A DNA stretch of 64,000 nt from Vibrio renipiscarius (GTDB taxonomy: Bacteria; Pseudomonadota; Gammaproteobacteria; Enterobacterales; Vibrionaceae). The position numbers and the translations under genes are program-made. Under the pieces are notes generated by a model. That model saw only the letters and a list, made by a program, of their open reading frames with translations. It did not search any database and was not told where the DNA came from. Shown here one piece after another: positions 32,808 to 42,440 of this stretch. The stretch spans positions 372,001 through 436,000 of the forward strand of contig NZ_JTKH01000006.1 of the NCBI RefSeq assembly GCF_000827885.1. Direction: 5' to 3'. Within the stretch, counting starts at the first letter, position 1. Each line of letters begins with the position of its first letter.

Positions 32808-33389
32808 TTAAAGCACATTAAAGCCTTGTGCTTGTAAAAGGTCGACCAAGTCAATTAATGGTAGGCCGACCAAGGTGTTAGGATCTTTACCTTCTAAACG
32901 GTCGAAGAGCGCAATACCAAGACCTTCGCTTTTAAAGCTGCCTGCACAATTGAAAGGTTGCTCTTTATCGACATAACGTTCAATTTGTGCCGATGTCAAT
33001 TTGCGAAAGTGGACAATAAACGTATCCAGTTTTACGTTTGTTTCACCACTCGTGGTGTTATGCAGCGCTAAACCGGTGTAGAAAGTAATGCTCTGACCGC
33101 TTTGGCGGTGAAGTTGTTCGATTGCGCCTTCGCGAGTATGCGGCTTCCCGATGATCTCTCCATCAATAACGCAGACTTGATCGCTGCCAATAATGAGAGA
33201 AGGGCAGTCGGTTTGACAAGACTCCGCTTTCCCTTGTGCTAGGCGTTGCACTAATGCACTTGGACTCTCACCGTCGAGAGGGGTTTCATCGAAAAGCGGG
33301 TTGGCCGTTTTAAATGGAATTGCTAGTTTATTGAGCAGTTGTTGCCTGAAAGGTGAAGTAGAGGCTAAAACTAGTTGGTAATTTGGCAT
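32808..33389 (-). CDS. yceF: Maf-family nucleotide pyrophosphatase YceF
   Basis: 193 aa house-cleaning pyrophosphatase. Opens [19 protein letters not shown], the Maf S-T-S-x-x-R motif. [15 protein letters not shown] holds the metal-binding Asp. The E. coli enzyme YceF acts on 7-methyl-GTP. It is divergent from yceD, which is again the E. coli arrangement. Confidence 0.92.
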   Translation of the reverse strand: MPNYQLVLASTSPFRQQLLNKLAIPFKTANPLFDETPLDGESPSALVQRLAQGKAESCQTDCPSLIIGSDQVCVIDGEIIGKPHTREGAIEQLHRQSGQSITFYTGLALHNTTSGETNVKLDTFIVHFRKLTSAQIERYVDKEQPFNCAGSFKSEGLGIALFDRLEGKDPNTLVGLPLIDLVDLLQAQGFNVL

Positions 33390-33537
33390 TTTTATTTACA
33401 ATCAAAATAGGCTTTGATTGAAGCATAAACGATATTTTAGCGCTTATCATAGCGCTCTAGGTGGAAAGGAAAAAAAGTATAACTTTTTGCCCTTTTTCTT
33501 TGACTCTAAACAATTTGGAAGATAGAATTTGCGCCCT

Positions 33538-34065
33538 ATGCAAAAGGTAAAAATACCGCGAACGGTTGATCCTGCGAAAACCGCTCAAAAGCGACTGGAT
33601 ATAAATGGTATCATTCAAACCAGTCTTTTTAAGCGTTTAAGCGAAGCAACTGAAGGCGTAAAACGTGACGCGCAAGTCTCATTGTCATTTGGGCTTGATG
33701 AACAGCGACTCGTCGTTATCTCTGGTAAAGCTAACGTCGAAGTTGATTTAGAGTGTCAACGTTGTAATGAGGTTTTCGCACGCGAGTGTGAAGTCCAATT
33801 CACTTATACTCCTGTTTACAGCGAGAAAACTGAAGAGGAAGCACCGGAAGAGTACGATTTGGTAGATCTAAACGAGTACGGTGAGTTAGACCTGATTCAA
33901 CTAGTTGAAGACGAGTTCATCCTTGGATTGCCACAAGTAGCAATGCATGACGAAGCGGACTGTAGCGTTAACTCAAATAATATGGTGTTTGGTGAACTTC
34001 CTGAAGAAATTGAGGAAGAAATAAAACCGAATCCATTTGATATCTTAAAAAGCTTAAAGCGCTAA
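33538..34065 (+). CDS. yceD: DUF177 protein YceD (23S rRNA accumulation protein)
   Basis: 175 aa. The start at 33538 (MQKVKIPRTVDPAKTAQKRLD) matches the E. coli protein; an in-frame TTG at 33529 is discarded. It has the family cysteines LECQRCNEVF and an acidic C-terminal half with the conserved MVFGELPEE and PNPFDILKSLKR. The bacterial family is linked to 23S rRNA levels. It is the first gene of the rpmF-plsX-fab run, 48 bp before rpmF. Confidence 0.93.
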   Translation: MQKVKIPRTVDPAKTAQKRLDINGIIQTSLFKRLSEATEGVKRDAQVSLSFGLDEQRLVVISGKANVEVDLECQRCNEVFARECEVQFTYTPVYSEKTEEEAPEEYDLVDLNEYGELDLIQLVEDEFILGLPQVAMHDEADCSVNSNNMVFGELPEEIEEEIKPNPFDILKSLKR

Positions 34066-34113
34066 CTTATTAACAAGTAAGTATCTTTAAGAATTTACAT
34101 AGGAGTAGGGTCA

Positions 34114-34284
34114 ATGGCCGTACAAAAGAGCAAGAAATCACGTTCAATGCGTGGCATGCGTCGTTCACACGATGCGCTAACTACAGCTGCACTTTCTGTA
34201 GACGCAACTTCAGGTGAAACTCACCTACGTCACAACGTGACTGCCGAAGGTTTCTACCGCGGCAAAAAGGTTATCAACAAGTAA
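34114..34284 (+). CDS. rpmF: 50S ribosomal protein L32
   Basis: 56 aa. Reads [20 protein letters not shown], the typical bacterial L32 opening, and ends with [10 protein letters not shown] is aggag, seven bases before the ATG. Codon use is highly biased. The protein is strongly basic. It lies between yceD and plsX, 9 bp before plsX, as in E. coli. Confidence 0.97.
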   Translation: MAVQKSKKSRSMRGMRRSHDALTTAALSVDATSGETHLRHNVTAEGFYRGKKVINK

Positions 34285-34293
34285 GGTTGACCT

Positions 34294-35319
34294 TTGCATA
34301 ATATAACCGTTGCGCTTGATGCAATGGGCGGAGACTTCGGTCCCCGTGTAACAGTGCCTGCCGCCGTGCAGGCACTGTCGTATTTCCCAGAGCTAAAAGT
34401 GATCCTACTAGGTGATCGGCCTTCGATCACATCTCAATTATCGAATCTTGGTTATCAGCCAGATGCTCGACTGAGCATTCAGCATTGTGACCGAGTGATC
34501 TCCAATTCAGAAAAACCTTCTCTAGCATTACGCAATGGCCAAAACAGTTCCATGGGCCGAGCGATTGATCTGGTCTCTGTCGGACATGCAGATGCATGTG
34601 TTAGCGCAGGGAATACCGGTGCCTTAATGGCTTTGTCGCGTTTTCGTCTTAAATTGTTGCCAGGTATTGAACGACCTGCTCTGATCTCCGAGTTACCGAC
34701 GATTTCAGGCAGCCGAACTTGGATGCTCGATTTGGGTGCGAATGTTTCCAGTGACGCTGATTCGTTATTCCAATTTGCGGTCATGGGCAGCGCGCTCGCA
34801 GAACAATACTTAGACCACCCCCCAAGGGTAGCGATTCTCAATATCGGCGCTGAAGAAATAAAAGGTAATGATCTTGTCAAGCGTTGTGCAGAAATGCTAT
34901 CACAAACCCAATCGGTCAATTTTGTCGGCTATATTGAAGGTAATCAATTATTACAAGATGCCGCAGATGTGATTGTCTGCGACGGATTTGTTGGTAATAT
35001 CTGTTTAAAGGCGTGCGAAGGAACAGCACAGCTTTTTATTGACCGATTGAAATCATCGATGATGGCGTCGTCAATAAAGGGTTGGATTGCCAGAAAATTG
35101 TTTTCTGAGTTATTTAATGAACTAAAAACATTGAACCCCGACCAGTATAACGGCGCAAGTTTGCTAGGATTGCGCGGCATTGTAATAAAAAGCCACGGAA
35201 GTGCTGATGTAGGGGCTGTTATTCATGCCATTGGCGAAGCCCTGCATGAGGTCAAACGACAGGTACCAAGCCGTATTAGCGATCGTTTGGAAGCGGTTTT
35301 ACTCGAGAGGCACTATTAG
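34294..35319 (+). CDS. plsX: Phosphate acyltransferase PlsX
   Basis: 341 aa. It makes acyl-phosphate from acyl-ACP for phospholipid synthesis. Typical marks are [34 protein letters not shown] and [15 protein letters not shown]. The start is TTG at 34294 with SD aaggttg overlapping the rpmF stop. It ends 5 bp before fabH. Confidence 0.95.
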   Translation: MHNITVALDAMGGDFGPRVTVPAAVQALSYFPELKVILLGDRPSITSQLSNLGYQPDARLSIQHCDRVISNSEKPSLALRNGQNSSMGRAIDLVSVGHADACVSAGNTGALMALSRFRLKLLPGIERPALISELPTISGSRTWMLDLGANVSSDADSLFQFAVMGSALAEQYLDHPPRVAILNIGAEEIKGNDLVKRCAEMLSQTQSVNFVGYIEGNQLLQDAADVIVCDGFVGNICLKACEGTAQLFIDRLKSSMMASSIKGWIARKLFSELFNELKTLNPDQYNGASLLGLRGIVIKSHGSADVGAVIHAIGEALHEVKRQVPSRISDRLEAVLLERHY

Positions 35320-35324
35320 TCTTC

Positions 35325-36278
35325 ATGTATAGCAAAATATTAGGTACTGGCAGCTATCTGCCATCTCAAGTGCGTACTAACGCAGACTTAGAGAAAATGG
35401 TAGAAACATCAGATGAGTGGATTGTCGCTCGTACTGGTATTAAAGAACGTCGCATCGCTGCAGAAGGCGAGACAGTGGCTGACATGTCTTATCAAGCGGC
35501 ACTGAACGCGATTGATATGGCGAACATCGATAAACACGATATCGATATGATCATTGTTGCGACCACGAGTAGCAGCAGTGCGTTCCCATCATCGGCTTGT
35601 CAAGTTCAAGGCATGTTAGGCATCAAAGGCTGTCCTGCGTTTGATTTGGCGGCAGCATGTTCAGGCTTTGTGTACGCATTGTCGATTGCTGATCAGCACA
35701 TTAAAACGGGCATGTGTAAAAACATTCTTGTGATTGGTGCGGATGCGCTGTCTAAAACCTGTGATCCAACTGACCGTTCAACGATCATCCTTTTTGGTGA
35801 TGCTGCCGGTGCAGTTGTGATTGGCGCAAGTGAAGAGCCTGGTATCCTATCGACGCATATCAATGCTGACGGTGCTTTCGGGGATTTACTGAGTTTACCT
35901 GTGCCTGTCCGTGAGGGTAGCGAGGGTGACAAGTGGCTTTACATGGCGGGTAACGAAGTCTTTAAAGTGGCGGTGACTCAGCTTTCTAAGCTGGTGAAAG
36001 ACACACTTGAAGCGAATAACATGCATAAGTCTGAGCTAGATTGGCTCGTGCCACATCAGGCGAACTACCGCATTATTTCTGCGACCGCTAAAAAGTTATC
36101 GATGTCACTTGATCAAGTTGTATTGACGCTTGATAAGCACGGTAATACGTCGGCGGCGACAGTACCAACAGCATTGGATGAAGCCGTGCGTGATGGTCGT
36201 ATTCAACGTGGTCAAATGTTGCTTCTAGAAGCGTTTGGCGGTGGCTTTACTTGGGGCTCTGCGCTCGTTAAGTTCTAA
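35325..36278 (+). CDS. fabH: Beta-ketoacyl-ACP synthase III
   Basis: 317 aa, same length as E. coli FabH. Condenses acetyl-CoA with malonyl-ACP to start fatty acid synthesis. Cys112 lies in AAACSGFVY; the catalytic His lies in VPHQANYRI and Asn in [11 protein letters not shown]. It lies 5 bp after plsX. A short hairpin lies behind it, before fabD. Confidence 0.97.
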   Translation: MYSKILGTGSYLPSQVRTNADLEKMVETSDEWIVARTGIKERRIAAEGETVADMSYQAALNAIDMANIDKHDIDMIIVATTSSSSAFPSSACQVQGMLGIKGCPAFDLAAACSGFVYALSIADQHIKTGMCKNILVIGADALSKTCDPTDRSTIILFGDAAGAVVIGASEEPGILSTHINADGAFGDLLSLPVPVREGSEGDKWLYMAGNEVFKVAVTQLSKLVKDTLEANNMHKSELDWLVPHQANYRIISATAKKLSMSLDQVVLTLDKHGNTSAATVPTALDEAVRDGRIQRGQMLLLEAFGGGFTWGSALVKF

Positions 36279-36297
36279 GCGAAAAAAATTCTAAATG

Positions 36298-36322
36298 AAG
36301 ATGCACGTTGTGCATCTTTTCA
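36298..36322 (+). other. Hairpin between fabH and fabD
   Basis: A 9-bp stem AAGATGCAC/GTGCATCTT with a GTT loop, followed by TTCATAC. The T-tract is poor, so this looks like an attenuator or mRNA-processing hairpin rather than a full terminator. It is 20 bp after fabH in a gap of 128 bp. Confidence 0.5.
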
Positions 36323-36406
36323 TACCGGCATCACCATAATTTACGTTCACGATTTTACCGTGATCGAGTGAGGTTGGTGTTACTTATTTGTTTTAAGGAA
36401 AAGAAC

Positions 36407-37330
36407 ATGAGCAAGTTTGCTATCGTATTTCCAGGTCAAGGTTCACAAGCATTAGGTATGCTTGCAGAGCTTGGCGAACAATATGACGTAGTTAAACAAA
36501 CTTTTGCCGAAGCTTCTGATGCACTAGGTTACGATCTTTGGGCGTTGGTTCAAGATGGTCCTGTAGAAGATTTAAACCAAACTTTCCGTACTCAACCAGC
36601 ACTATTGGCATCGTCAGTCGCGATTTGGCGTGTATGGCAAGAGCTTGGTCTAGAGCAACCTGCAAATCTAGCAGGTCACAGCCTAGGTGAGTACTCAGCG
36701 CTAGTATGTGCAGGTGTTATCGACTTTAAACAAGCGATCAAGCTTGTTGAGCTACGTGGTCACCTAATGCAAGAAGCGGTACCAGCTGGTACGGGCGCTA
36801 TGTACGCGATCATCGGTCTAGACGACGCGGCGATTGCAAAAGCGTGTGAAGATGCAGCGCAAGGTGACGTTGTTTCTCCAGTAAACTTTAACTCTCCTGG
36901 TCAAGTGGTTATCGCAGGCAGCAAAGCGGCTGTAGAGCGTGCTGGCGTGCTTTGTAAAGAAGCGGGCGCGAAGCGTGCTTTACCTCTTCCTGTTTCTGTG
37001 CCGTCTCACTGTGCGCTGATGAAGCCTGCAGCCGATAAGCTTGCAATCGCACTAGAAGAAATCGAATTCAAAACGCCTCAGCTACCGGTTATCAACAACG
37101 TTGATGTGATGGCTGAAGTGGAACCAGAAAAAATCAAACTTGCACTTGTTCGTCAGCTATACAGCCCAGTACGTTGGACTGAGTGCGTTGAGCTTATGAG
37201 TGAGCAAGGCGTTGAAAAACTGTTAGAAGTTGGCCCAGGTAAAGTATTGACTGGTCTTACAAAACGCATTGTAAAAACGTTGGATGCAGCGGCAGTGAAT
37301 GACATTGCGTCACTTGAAGCGGCTAAATAG
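36407..37330 (+). CDS. fabD: Malonyl-CoA:ACP transacylase
   Basis: 307 aa. The start at 36407 (MSKFAIVFPGQGSQALGM) has SD aagga; a longer in-frame extension has no homology. Nucleophile Ser92 lies in GHSLGEYSAL, with the QGSQ oxyanion loop and the active-site His in VSVPSHCALM. Codon bias is strong. It loads malonate onto ACP for the fab enzymes encoded around it. Confidence 0.97.
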   Translation: MSKFAIVFPGQGSQALGMLAELGEQYDVVKQTFAEASDALGYDLWALVQDGPVEDLNQTFRTQPALLASSVAIWRVWQELGLEQPANLAGHSLGEYSALVCAGVIDFKQAIKLVELRGHLMQEAVPAGTGAMYAIIGLDDAAIAKACEDAAQGDVVSPVNFNSPGQVVIAGSKAAVERAGVLCKEAGAKRALPLPVSVPSHCALMKPAADKLAIALEEIEFKTPQLPVINNVDVMAEVEPEKIKLALVRQLYSPVRWTECVELMSEQGVEKLLEVGPGKVLTGLTKRIVKTLDAAAVNDIASLEAAK

Positions 37331-37365
37331 TCAGCGCTGCTAAGTAATCGAAAGGAACGAAGATA

Positions 37366-38103
37366 ATGATGAATCTAGAAGGCAAAATTGCCCTAGTGAC
37401 TGGCGCAAGTCGTGGTATCGGTCGTGCTATCGCTGAACTGCTTGTTGAGCGCGGTGCAACGGTAATTGGTACGGCAACGTCTGAAAGCGGCGCGGCAGCC
37501 ATCAGTGAATACCTTGGCGACAATGGCAAAGGCCTTGCGCTAAATGTTACTGATGTTGAGTCTATCGCGGCGACGCTAAAAATCATCAACGATGAATTTG
37601 GTGTGATCGATATTCTAGTCAACAATGCGGGCATTACCCGTGATAATTTGCTTATGCGCATGAAAGACGATGAGTGGAACGATATTATCGACACCAACTT
37701 AACGCCTATTTTCCGTATGTCAAAAGCAGTGTTGCGCGGCATGATGAAAAAACGCTCTGGTCGTATCATCAATGTTGGTTCGGTTGTGGGTACCATGGGT
37801 AACGCAGGTCAAACGAACTACGCAGCAGCAAAAGCAGGTGTGATTGGCTTTACTAAGTCAATGGCTCGTGAAGTCGCTTCTCGTGGCGTTACCGTGAACA
37901 CGGTAGCGCCAGGTTTCATTGAAACTGACATGACGAAAGCACTGAATGATGACCAGCGCTCAGCAACACTGGCTAACGTGCCTGCTGGTCGTCTAGGTGA
38001 CCCTCGTGAAATTGCGTCGGCGGTTGCATTTTTAGCATCGCCAGAGGCTGCATACATCACAGGTGAAACTTTGCATGTCAATGGCGGCATGTATATGGTT
38101 TAA
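37366..38103 (+). CDS. fabG: 3-oxoacyl-ACP reductase FabG
   Basis: 245 aa SDR. TGASRGIG binds NADPH, NNAGIT follows, and the catalytic Ser and Tyr-Lys are in NVGSVVG and NYAAAKAG. The end EAAYITGETLHVNGGMYMV is typical. Two adjacent ATGs (37366, 37369) compete; SD aagga is nine bases before the first. Confidence 0.97.
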   Translation: MMNLEGKIALVTGASRGIGRAIAELLVERGATVIGTATSESGAAAISEYLGDNGKGLALNVTDVESIAATLKIINDEFGVIDILVNNAGITRDNLLMRMKDDEWNDIIDTNLTPIFRMSKAVLRGMMKKRSGRIINVGSVVGTMGNAGQTNYAAAKAGVIGFTKSMAREVASRGVTVNTVAPGFIETDMTKALNDDQRSATLANVPAGRLGDPREIASAVAFLASPEAAYITGETLHVNGGMYMV

Positions 38104-38173
38104 TAGCCGAGTTTGATAACCTTTGTTGATATTTTGACTTTGTCTTCTTGTCGGGAAAGTGTGAAACTTGCTA

Positions 38174-38205
38174 TTGATTTGCACAACAATTGTGCATGAT
38201 ATAAG
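38174..38205 (+). promoter_or_regulatory. acpP promoter with abutting 17-bp palindrome
   Basis: A perfect inverted repeat TGCACAA-CAA-TTGTGCA (38180-38196) is followed at once by an extended -10 TGATATAAG (38197-38205) and preceded at once by TTGATT (38174-38179). The palindrome looks like a repressor or activator site. I cannot name the regulator. The predicted transcript start would be near 38212, giving a leader of about 128 nt to the acpP ATG. Confidence 0.6.
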
Positions 38206-38339
38206 TCAAAGTTGTATTGAATTTCGGTTAAAATCGCTAAAATTGTGGTTTGACCAGCAAGGACCCCCTTGCAACTTTCAATAGTTCTAATAAACTACGG
38301 AATCATCGCATTAGGCGAAATCTGTAAAGGAAAAGAAAA

Positions 38340-38573
38340 ATGAGCAACATCGAAGAACGCGTAAAGAAAATCATTATTGAACAGCTAGGTGTGGATGAAG
38401 CAGAAGTTAAAAACGAAGCTTCTTTTGTTGATGATCTAGGTGCTGATTCTCTAGACACTGTTGAACTAGTAATGGCTCTAGAAGAAGAATTCGACACTGA
38501 GATTCCAGATGACGAAGCTGAGAAGATTACTACTGTTCAAGCTGCAATCGACTACGTGAACAGCGCTCAGTAA
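38340..38573 (+). CDS. acpP: Acyl carrier protein
   Basis: 77 aa, highly acidic. [10 protein letters not shown] carries the phosphopantetheine-bearing Ser (residue 36 after Met removal). It is nearly identical in layout to E. coli ACP. SD aaagga. Codon bias is extreme, as befits one of the most abundant proteins. A promoter lies in the 236-bp gap before it and a terminator behind it. Confidence 0.98.
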   Translation: MSNIEERVKKIIIEQLGVDEAEVKNEASFVDDLGADSLDTVELVMALEEEFDTEIPDDEAEKITTVQAAIDYVNSAQ

Positions 38574-38582
38574 TATCTCCCC

Positions 38583-38616
38583 CAGGCGGCCTTCTGGCCG
38601 CCTGAGTTCTTTTTTA
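38583..38616 (+). terminator. Terminator of acpP
   Basis: Stem caggcggcc / ggccgcctg with a TTCT loop, then a T-rich tract (ttctttttt). It separates acpP from fabF. Confidence 0.9.
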
Positions 38617-38666
38617 ACCCTTCTATCTCTCTCATAGAATCATTTCATTTCCCGGAGAATAAAATC

Positions 38667-39908
38667 GTGTCCAAGCGTCGTGTTGTTGTCACTGGCATGG
38701 GTATGTTGTCACCGGTAGGCAACACCGTAGAATCATCATGGAAAGCCCTGCTAGAAGGTCAAAGCGGTATCGTTAATATCGATCACTTTGATGCTACTAA
38801 TTTCTCTACTCGCTTTGCTGGCCTAGTTAAAGATTTTAACTGCGAAGAGTACATGTCTAAGAAAGATGCTCGTAAAATGGATTTGTTTATCCAATACGGT
38901 ATCGCGGCTGGTATTCAAGCCCTTGACGACTCTGGCTTACAAATTAATGAACTAAACGCTCCACGTGTTGGTGTTGCGATTGGTTCGGGTATCGGCGGTC
39001 TAGACCTGATTGAAAAAGGTCATGATGCACTGATCGAAAAAGGCCCACGTAAAGTTAGCCCATTTTTTGTACCATCAACCATCGTAAACATGGTTGCAGG
39101 TAACCTCTCTATCATGCGTGGCTTACGCGGCCCTAACATCGCTATTTCAACAGCGTGTACGACAGGCCTGCATAACATCGGCCATGCAGCACGAATGATT
39201 GCTTACGGCGATGCAGATGCAATGGTAGCAGGTGGTTCTGAGAAGGCGTCTACGCCTCTTGGTATGGCTGGCTTCGGTGCGGCTAAAGCACTTTCGACTC
39301 GTAACGATGAACCGCAAAAAGCGTCTCGTCCATGGGATAAAGACCGCGACGGTTTTGTTCTTGGTGACGGTGCTGGCATGATGGTTCTTGAAGAGTACGA
39401 ACATGCGAAAGCACGTGGCGCTAAGATTTATGCAGAGCTTGTTGGCTTTGGTATGTCTGGCGATGCTTACCACATGACTTCCCCAACACCTGACGGTTCT
39501 GGCGGCGCGCTTGCGATGGAAGCGGCGATGCGTGATGCAGGTATTGTTGGTACTCAAGTGGGTTATGTGAATGCACACGGTACATCAACACCGGCAGGTG
39601 ACGTAGCTGAAATCAAGGGTGTAAAACGTGCTCTTGGTGAAGACGGCTCTAAACAAGTAAAAGTATCATCAACTAAATCAATGACAGGTCACCTATTGGG
39701 TGCTGCTGGTTCAGTTGAAGCGATCATTACTGTATTGTCTCTTGTTGACCAAATCGTACCACCAACGATTAACCTCGATAATCCAGAAGAAGGTTTAGAT
39801 ATCGATCTTGTTCCACATGTTGCTCAAAAAGTAGATATGGAATATGCGATCTGTAACTCTTTCGGTTTCGGCGGTACTAACGGTTCTCTTGTCTTTAAAA
39901 AGATTTAA
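38667..39908 (+). CDS. fabF: Beta-ketoacyl-ACP synthase II
   Basis: 413 aa, same length as E. coli FabF. Elongates acyl-ACP, including the step that tunes unsaturated chains at low temperature. The nucleophile Cys is in ISTACTTG, and the two His are in [12 protein letters not shown] and [12 protein letters not shown]. The start is GTG at 38667 with SD ccggaga. Confidence 0.97.
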   Translation: MSKRRVVVTGMGMLSPVGNTVESSWKALLEGQSGIVNIDHFDATNFSTRFAGLVKDFNCEEYMSKKDARKMDLFIQYGIAAGIQALDDSGLQINELNAPRVGVAIGSGIGGLDLIEKGHDALIEKGPRKVSPFFVPSTIVNMVAGNLSIMRGLRGPNIAISTACTTGLHNIGHAARMIAYGDADAMVAGGSEKASTPLGMAGFGAAKALSTRNDEPQKASRPWDKDRDGFVLGDGAGMMVLEEYEHAKARGAKIYAELVGFGMSGDAYHMTSPTPDGSGGALAMEAAMRDAGIVGTQVGYVNAHGTSTPAGDVAEIKGVKRALGEDGSKQVKVSSTKSMTGHLLGAAGSVEAIITVLSLVDQIVPPTINLDNPEEGLDIDLVPHVAQKVDMEYAICNSFGFGGTNGSLVFKKI

Positions 39909-39934
39909 TCGAGAAACGGCTATAGATTTGTGAT

Positions 39935-39973
39935 AAAACGGCTTAATGCTTTTGGCATTAGGCCGTTTTTTAT
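39935..39973 (+). terminator. Terminator of fabF
   Basis: Stem aaaacggcttaatgc / gcattaggccgtttt with a short loop, then a T tract. It lies 15 bp before the pabC start. Confidence 0.88.
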
Positions 39974-39987
39974 TTTAGGGACTGATT

Positions 39988-40791
39988 GTGTTTTGGCTTA
40001 ACGGACAACCTGCGGATTCAATTTCTCTTCTCGACCGTTCTTTTCAATATGGCGATGGTGGTTTTACGACCCTGCTGACCGAGCACGGTAAACTTTGCCA
40101 ATGGCCGTATCATAAGCAACGCATGCAGGCATGCTTAGCGGCGCTTGCGATTGCAGAGCCTGATTGGACGCTGGTTGAGCGATGGTTGGCAGTGGCAGCA
40201 AAACCTGAACCGTTAGCGGGACTCAAACTGCACATTAGCCGAGGCGAGGGTGGACGGGGTTATAGCTCTACTCAAGTGAGTGCCGCTAATGTTACTATTA
40301 GCGACTTTGCTTATCCGCCACATTACCGCCAATGGCAAGCACAGGGTATTGATCTTGGCATTAGCCAGGTGACTTTAGGCCTGACACCGAGTTTAGCGGG
40401 GCATAAGCACAATAACCGGCTTGAACAGATTCTTGTTAAGGCCGATTTAGACAAGCATGGTTTGGTTGATGGTTTGGTTTTGGATATCAATGCAAACATC
40501 ATTGAGACCAGTATAGCCAATGTATTCTGGCGACGAGGTGAGGTGCTTTATACACCTCAACTTGATATGTCAGGAGTCGCAGGCGTTGCGAGAAGGCGCG
40601 TGTTAGAGTTTGCTCAAAACGCTGAGATAGTCGTTAAAATAGGTCGATTTGATTTATCCCATATATTAGAAGCTGATGAAGTGTTTATGACGAACGCTTT
40701 GTTAGGTGCCGCGCCGATCCGGGCGATTGAAAGTCAGACGTTCCCAATTGGACCACTGACAAGACGTATTCAGGAGATGTTAGTCCCGTGA
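39988..40791 (+). CDS. pabC: Aminodeoxychorismate lyase
   Basis: 267 aa, PLP-dependent fold-type IV enzyme that releases p-aminobenzoate for folate. Visible marks are FQYGDGGFTT near the N-terminus, the PLP Lys region HKHNNRLEQILVKA and ANIIETSIANVFWRR. The start is GTG at 39988. Its stop overlaps the mltG start (GTGA), so the two are coupled. Confidence 0.92.
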   Translation: MFWLNGQPADSISLLDRSFQYGDGGFTTLLTEHGKLCQWPYHKQRMQACLAALAIAEPDWTLVERWLAVAAKPEPLAGLKLHISRGEGGRGYSSTQVSAANVTISDFAYPPHYRQWQAQGIDLGISQVTLGLTPSLAGHKHNNRLEQILVKADLDKHGLVDGLVLDINANIIETSIANVFWRRGEVLYTPQLDMSGVAGVARRRVLEFAQNAEIVVKIGRFDLSHILEADEVFMTNALLGAAPIRAIESQTFPIGPLTRRIQEMLVP

Positions 40792-41804
40792 TTAAGAAGA
40801 TCACTTTTTTACTTATTTTACTTGTGGCGATCGCCGCAGGTGCTTTTTTCTATGTGACCAAGCAAGTCGAACAATTTGTAGGTCAACCTTTACAGTTATC
40901 ACAAGAGCGAATTTTTACTGTTGAGACGGGGTCCAGTTTTGCTCGTGTTCTCAATCAATTGATTTCAGAAAAGCTGATTGAATCGAATGACGTTATGCCG
41001 CTGGTACGTCGTTTTCATCCAGAACTGACGCAAATCAAAGCGGGGACCTATCTGATCACTCCAGAGATGAACCTGACTCAGGCATTGATGTTATTCAAAA
41101 CGGGTAAAGAGCATCAGTTTTCATTGACGTTTGTGGAAGGCTCTCGTTTTAGTGAGTGGCGTACTATTTTAGAAAATGCGCCTTACCTTGAGCATAAAAC
41201 GACGGATATGTCGGAAGCGGAGATCGCGAAACATCTCGGTATCGCACACGAGAAACTTGAAGGGTTATTCCTAGCAGAGACGTTCAATTATACCTACGGA
41301 ACGTCTGATTTGGACATTCTTGAGCGTTCGTCTGACAAGTTACAATCGGTGTTGGATAAAGCGTGGCAAGAACGCCAAGATAAGTTACCGCTTAAGACGC
41401 CTTATGAAGCGCTTATATTAGCGTCTATCATTGAGAAAGAAACAGCCGTTGAATCGGAACGCGAACGAGTGGCTTCGGTCTTTGTTAACCGTCTTAATAA
41501 GCGCATGCGCCTGCAAACCGACCCGACCGTTATTTACGGCATGGGTGATAGCTACGATGGTAACATTCGTAAGAAAGACTTACGCAAGCCGACCCCATAC
41601 AACACTTATACCATCTCTGGTCTGCCACCGACACCGATCGCGATGGCTGGAGAAGCTTCCATTTTGGCGGCATTGAATCCTGAGAGCAGTAAATACTACT
41701 ACTTTGTCGCTAGTGGCAAGGGTGGGCATGTCTTTTCTAAAACGTTGGCCGAACACAACCGTGCGGTTCGTGCCTACTTAAAACAATTAAGAAGTAATAA
41801 ATAA
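40788..41804 (+). CDS. mltG: Endolytic murein transglycosylase MltG
   Basis: 338 aa. One N-terminal TM helix (LLILLVAIAAGAFFYV), a LysM-like region, then the YceG catalytic domain with the Glu in ILASIIEKETAVESER and LQTDPTVIYG. It cuts nascent glycan strands at the inner membrane. The start is GTG at 40788, overlapping pabC. It ends 3 bp before tmk. Confidence 0.94.
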   Translation: MIKKITFLLILLVAIAAGAFFYVTKQVEQFVGQPLQLSQERIFTVETGSSFARVLNQLISEKLIESNDVMPLVRRFHPELTQIKAGTYLITPEMNLTQALMLFKTGKEHQFSLTFVEGSRFSEWRTILENAPYLEHKTTDMSEAEIAKHLGIAHEKLEGLFLAETFNYTYGTSDLDILERSSDKLQSVLDKAWQERQDKLPLKTPYEALILASIIEKETAVESERERVASVFVNRLNKRMRLQTDPTVIYGMGDSYDGNIRKKDLRKPTPYNTYTISGLPPTPIAMAGEASILAALNPESSKYYYFVASGKGGHVFSKTLAEHNRAVRAYLKQLRSNK

Positions 41805-41807
41805 CTC

Positions 41808-42440
41808 ATGAGCCAAGCTAAATTTATCGTTATTGAAGGCCTTGAAGGGGCAGGAAAAAGCACTGCAATCCAAGCGGTTCTAAAAACACTGCAATCGGCG
41901 GGCATTGATTCTATTCAAAATACTCGCGAACCTGGAGGCACTCAGTTAGCAGAAAAACTGCGTGAGTTGGTTAAGCAAGAGCACGAAGGCGAAGTTCTGC
42001 AGGATATGACCGAATTGCTGCTGATGTATGCCGCGCGCGTTCAATTAGTCGAGAATGTGATTAAGCCTGCACTTGCATCTGGCACATGGGTGGTCGGTGA
42101 TCGCCACGATATGTCTTCTCAAGCGTATCAAGGTGGTGGTCGTCAAATTGCTCGTGAAACCATGCAATCATTGCGCGATACCACGCTGGGGGCTTTTAAG
42201 CCGGACTTTACGCTCTATTTAGATATTGATCCGCGCATTGGTTTAGAGCGTGCGCGTGGTCGCGGCGAGTTGGATCGTATTGAAAAAATGGACATGAGCT
42301 TTTTCGACCGTTCTAGAGAACGTTATTTAGAAATTGCGAATAGCGACGCATCGGTTGTGATCATCAATGCTAACCAATCAATGGAACTCGTGGCATCTGA
42401 TATTCACTCTGCGTTGCTGCAGTGGTTGGAAACGCGCTAA
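41808..42440 (+). CDS. tmk: Thymidylate kinase
   Basis: 210 aa. P-loop [13 protein letters not shown] motif in [18 protein letters not shown], and lid [12 protein letters not shown]. It makes dTDP. Its stop overlaps the holB start (TAATG). Confidence 0.96.
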   Translation: MSQAKFIVIEGLEGAGKSTAIQAVLKTLQSAGIDSIQNTREPGGTQLAEKLRELVKQEHEGEVLQDMTELLLMYAARVQLVENVIKPALASGTWVVGDRHDMSSQAYQGGGRQIARETMQSLRDTTLGAFKPDFTLYLDIDPRIGLERARGRGELDRIEKMDMSFFDRSRERYLEIANSDASVVIINANQSMELVASDIHSALLQWLETR

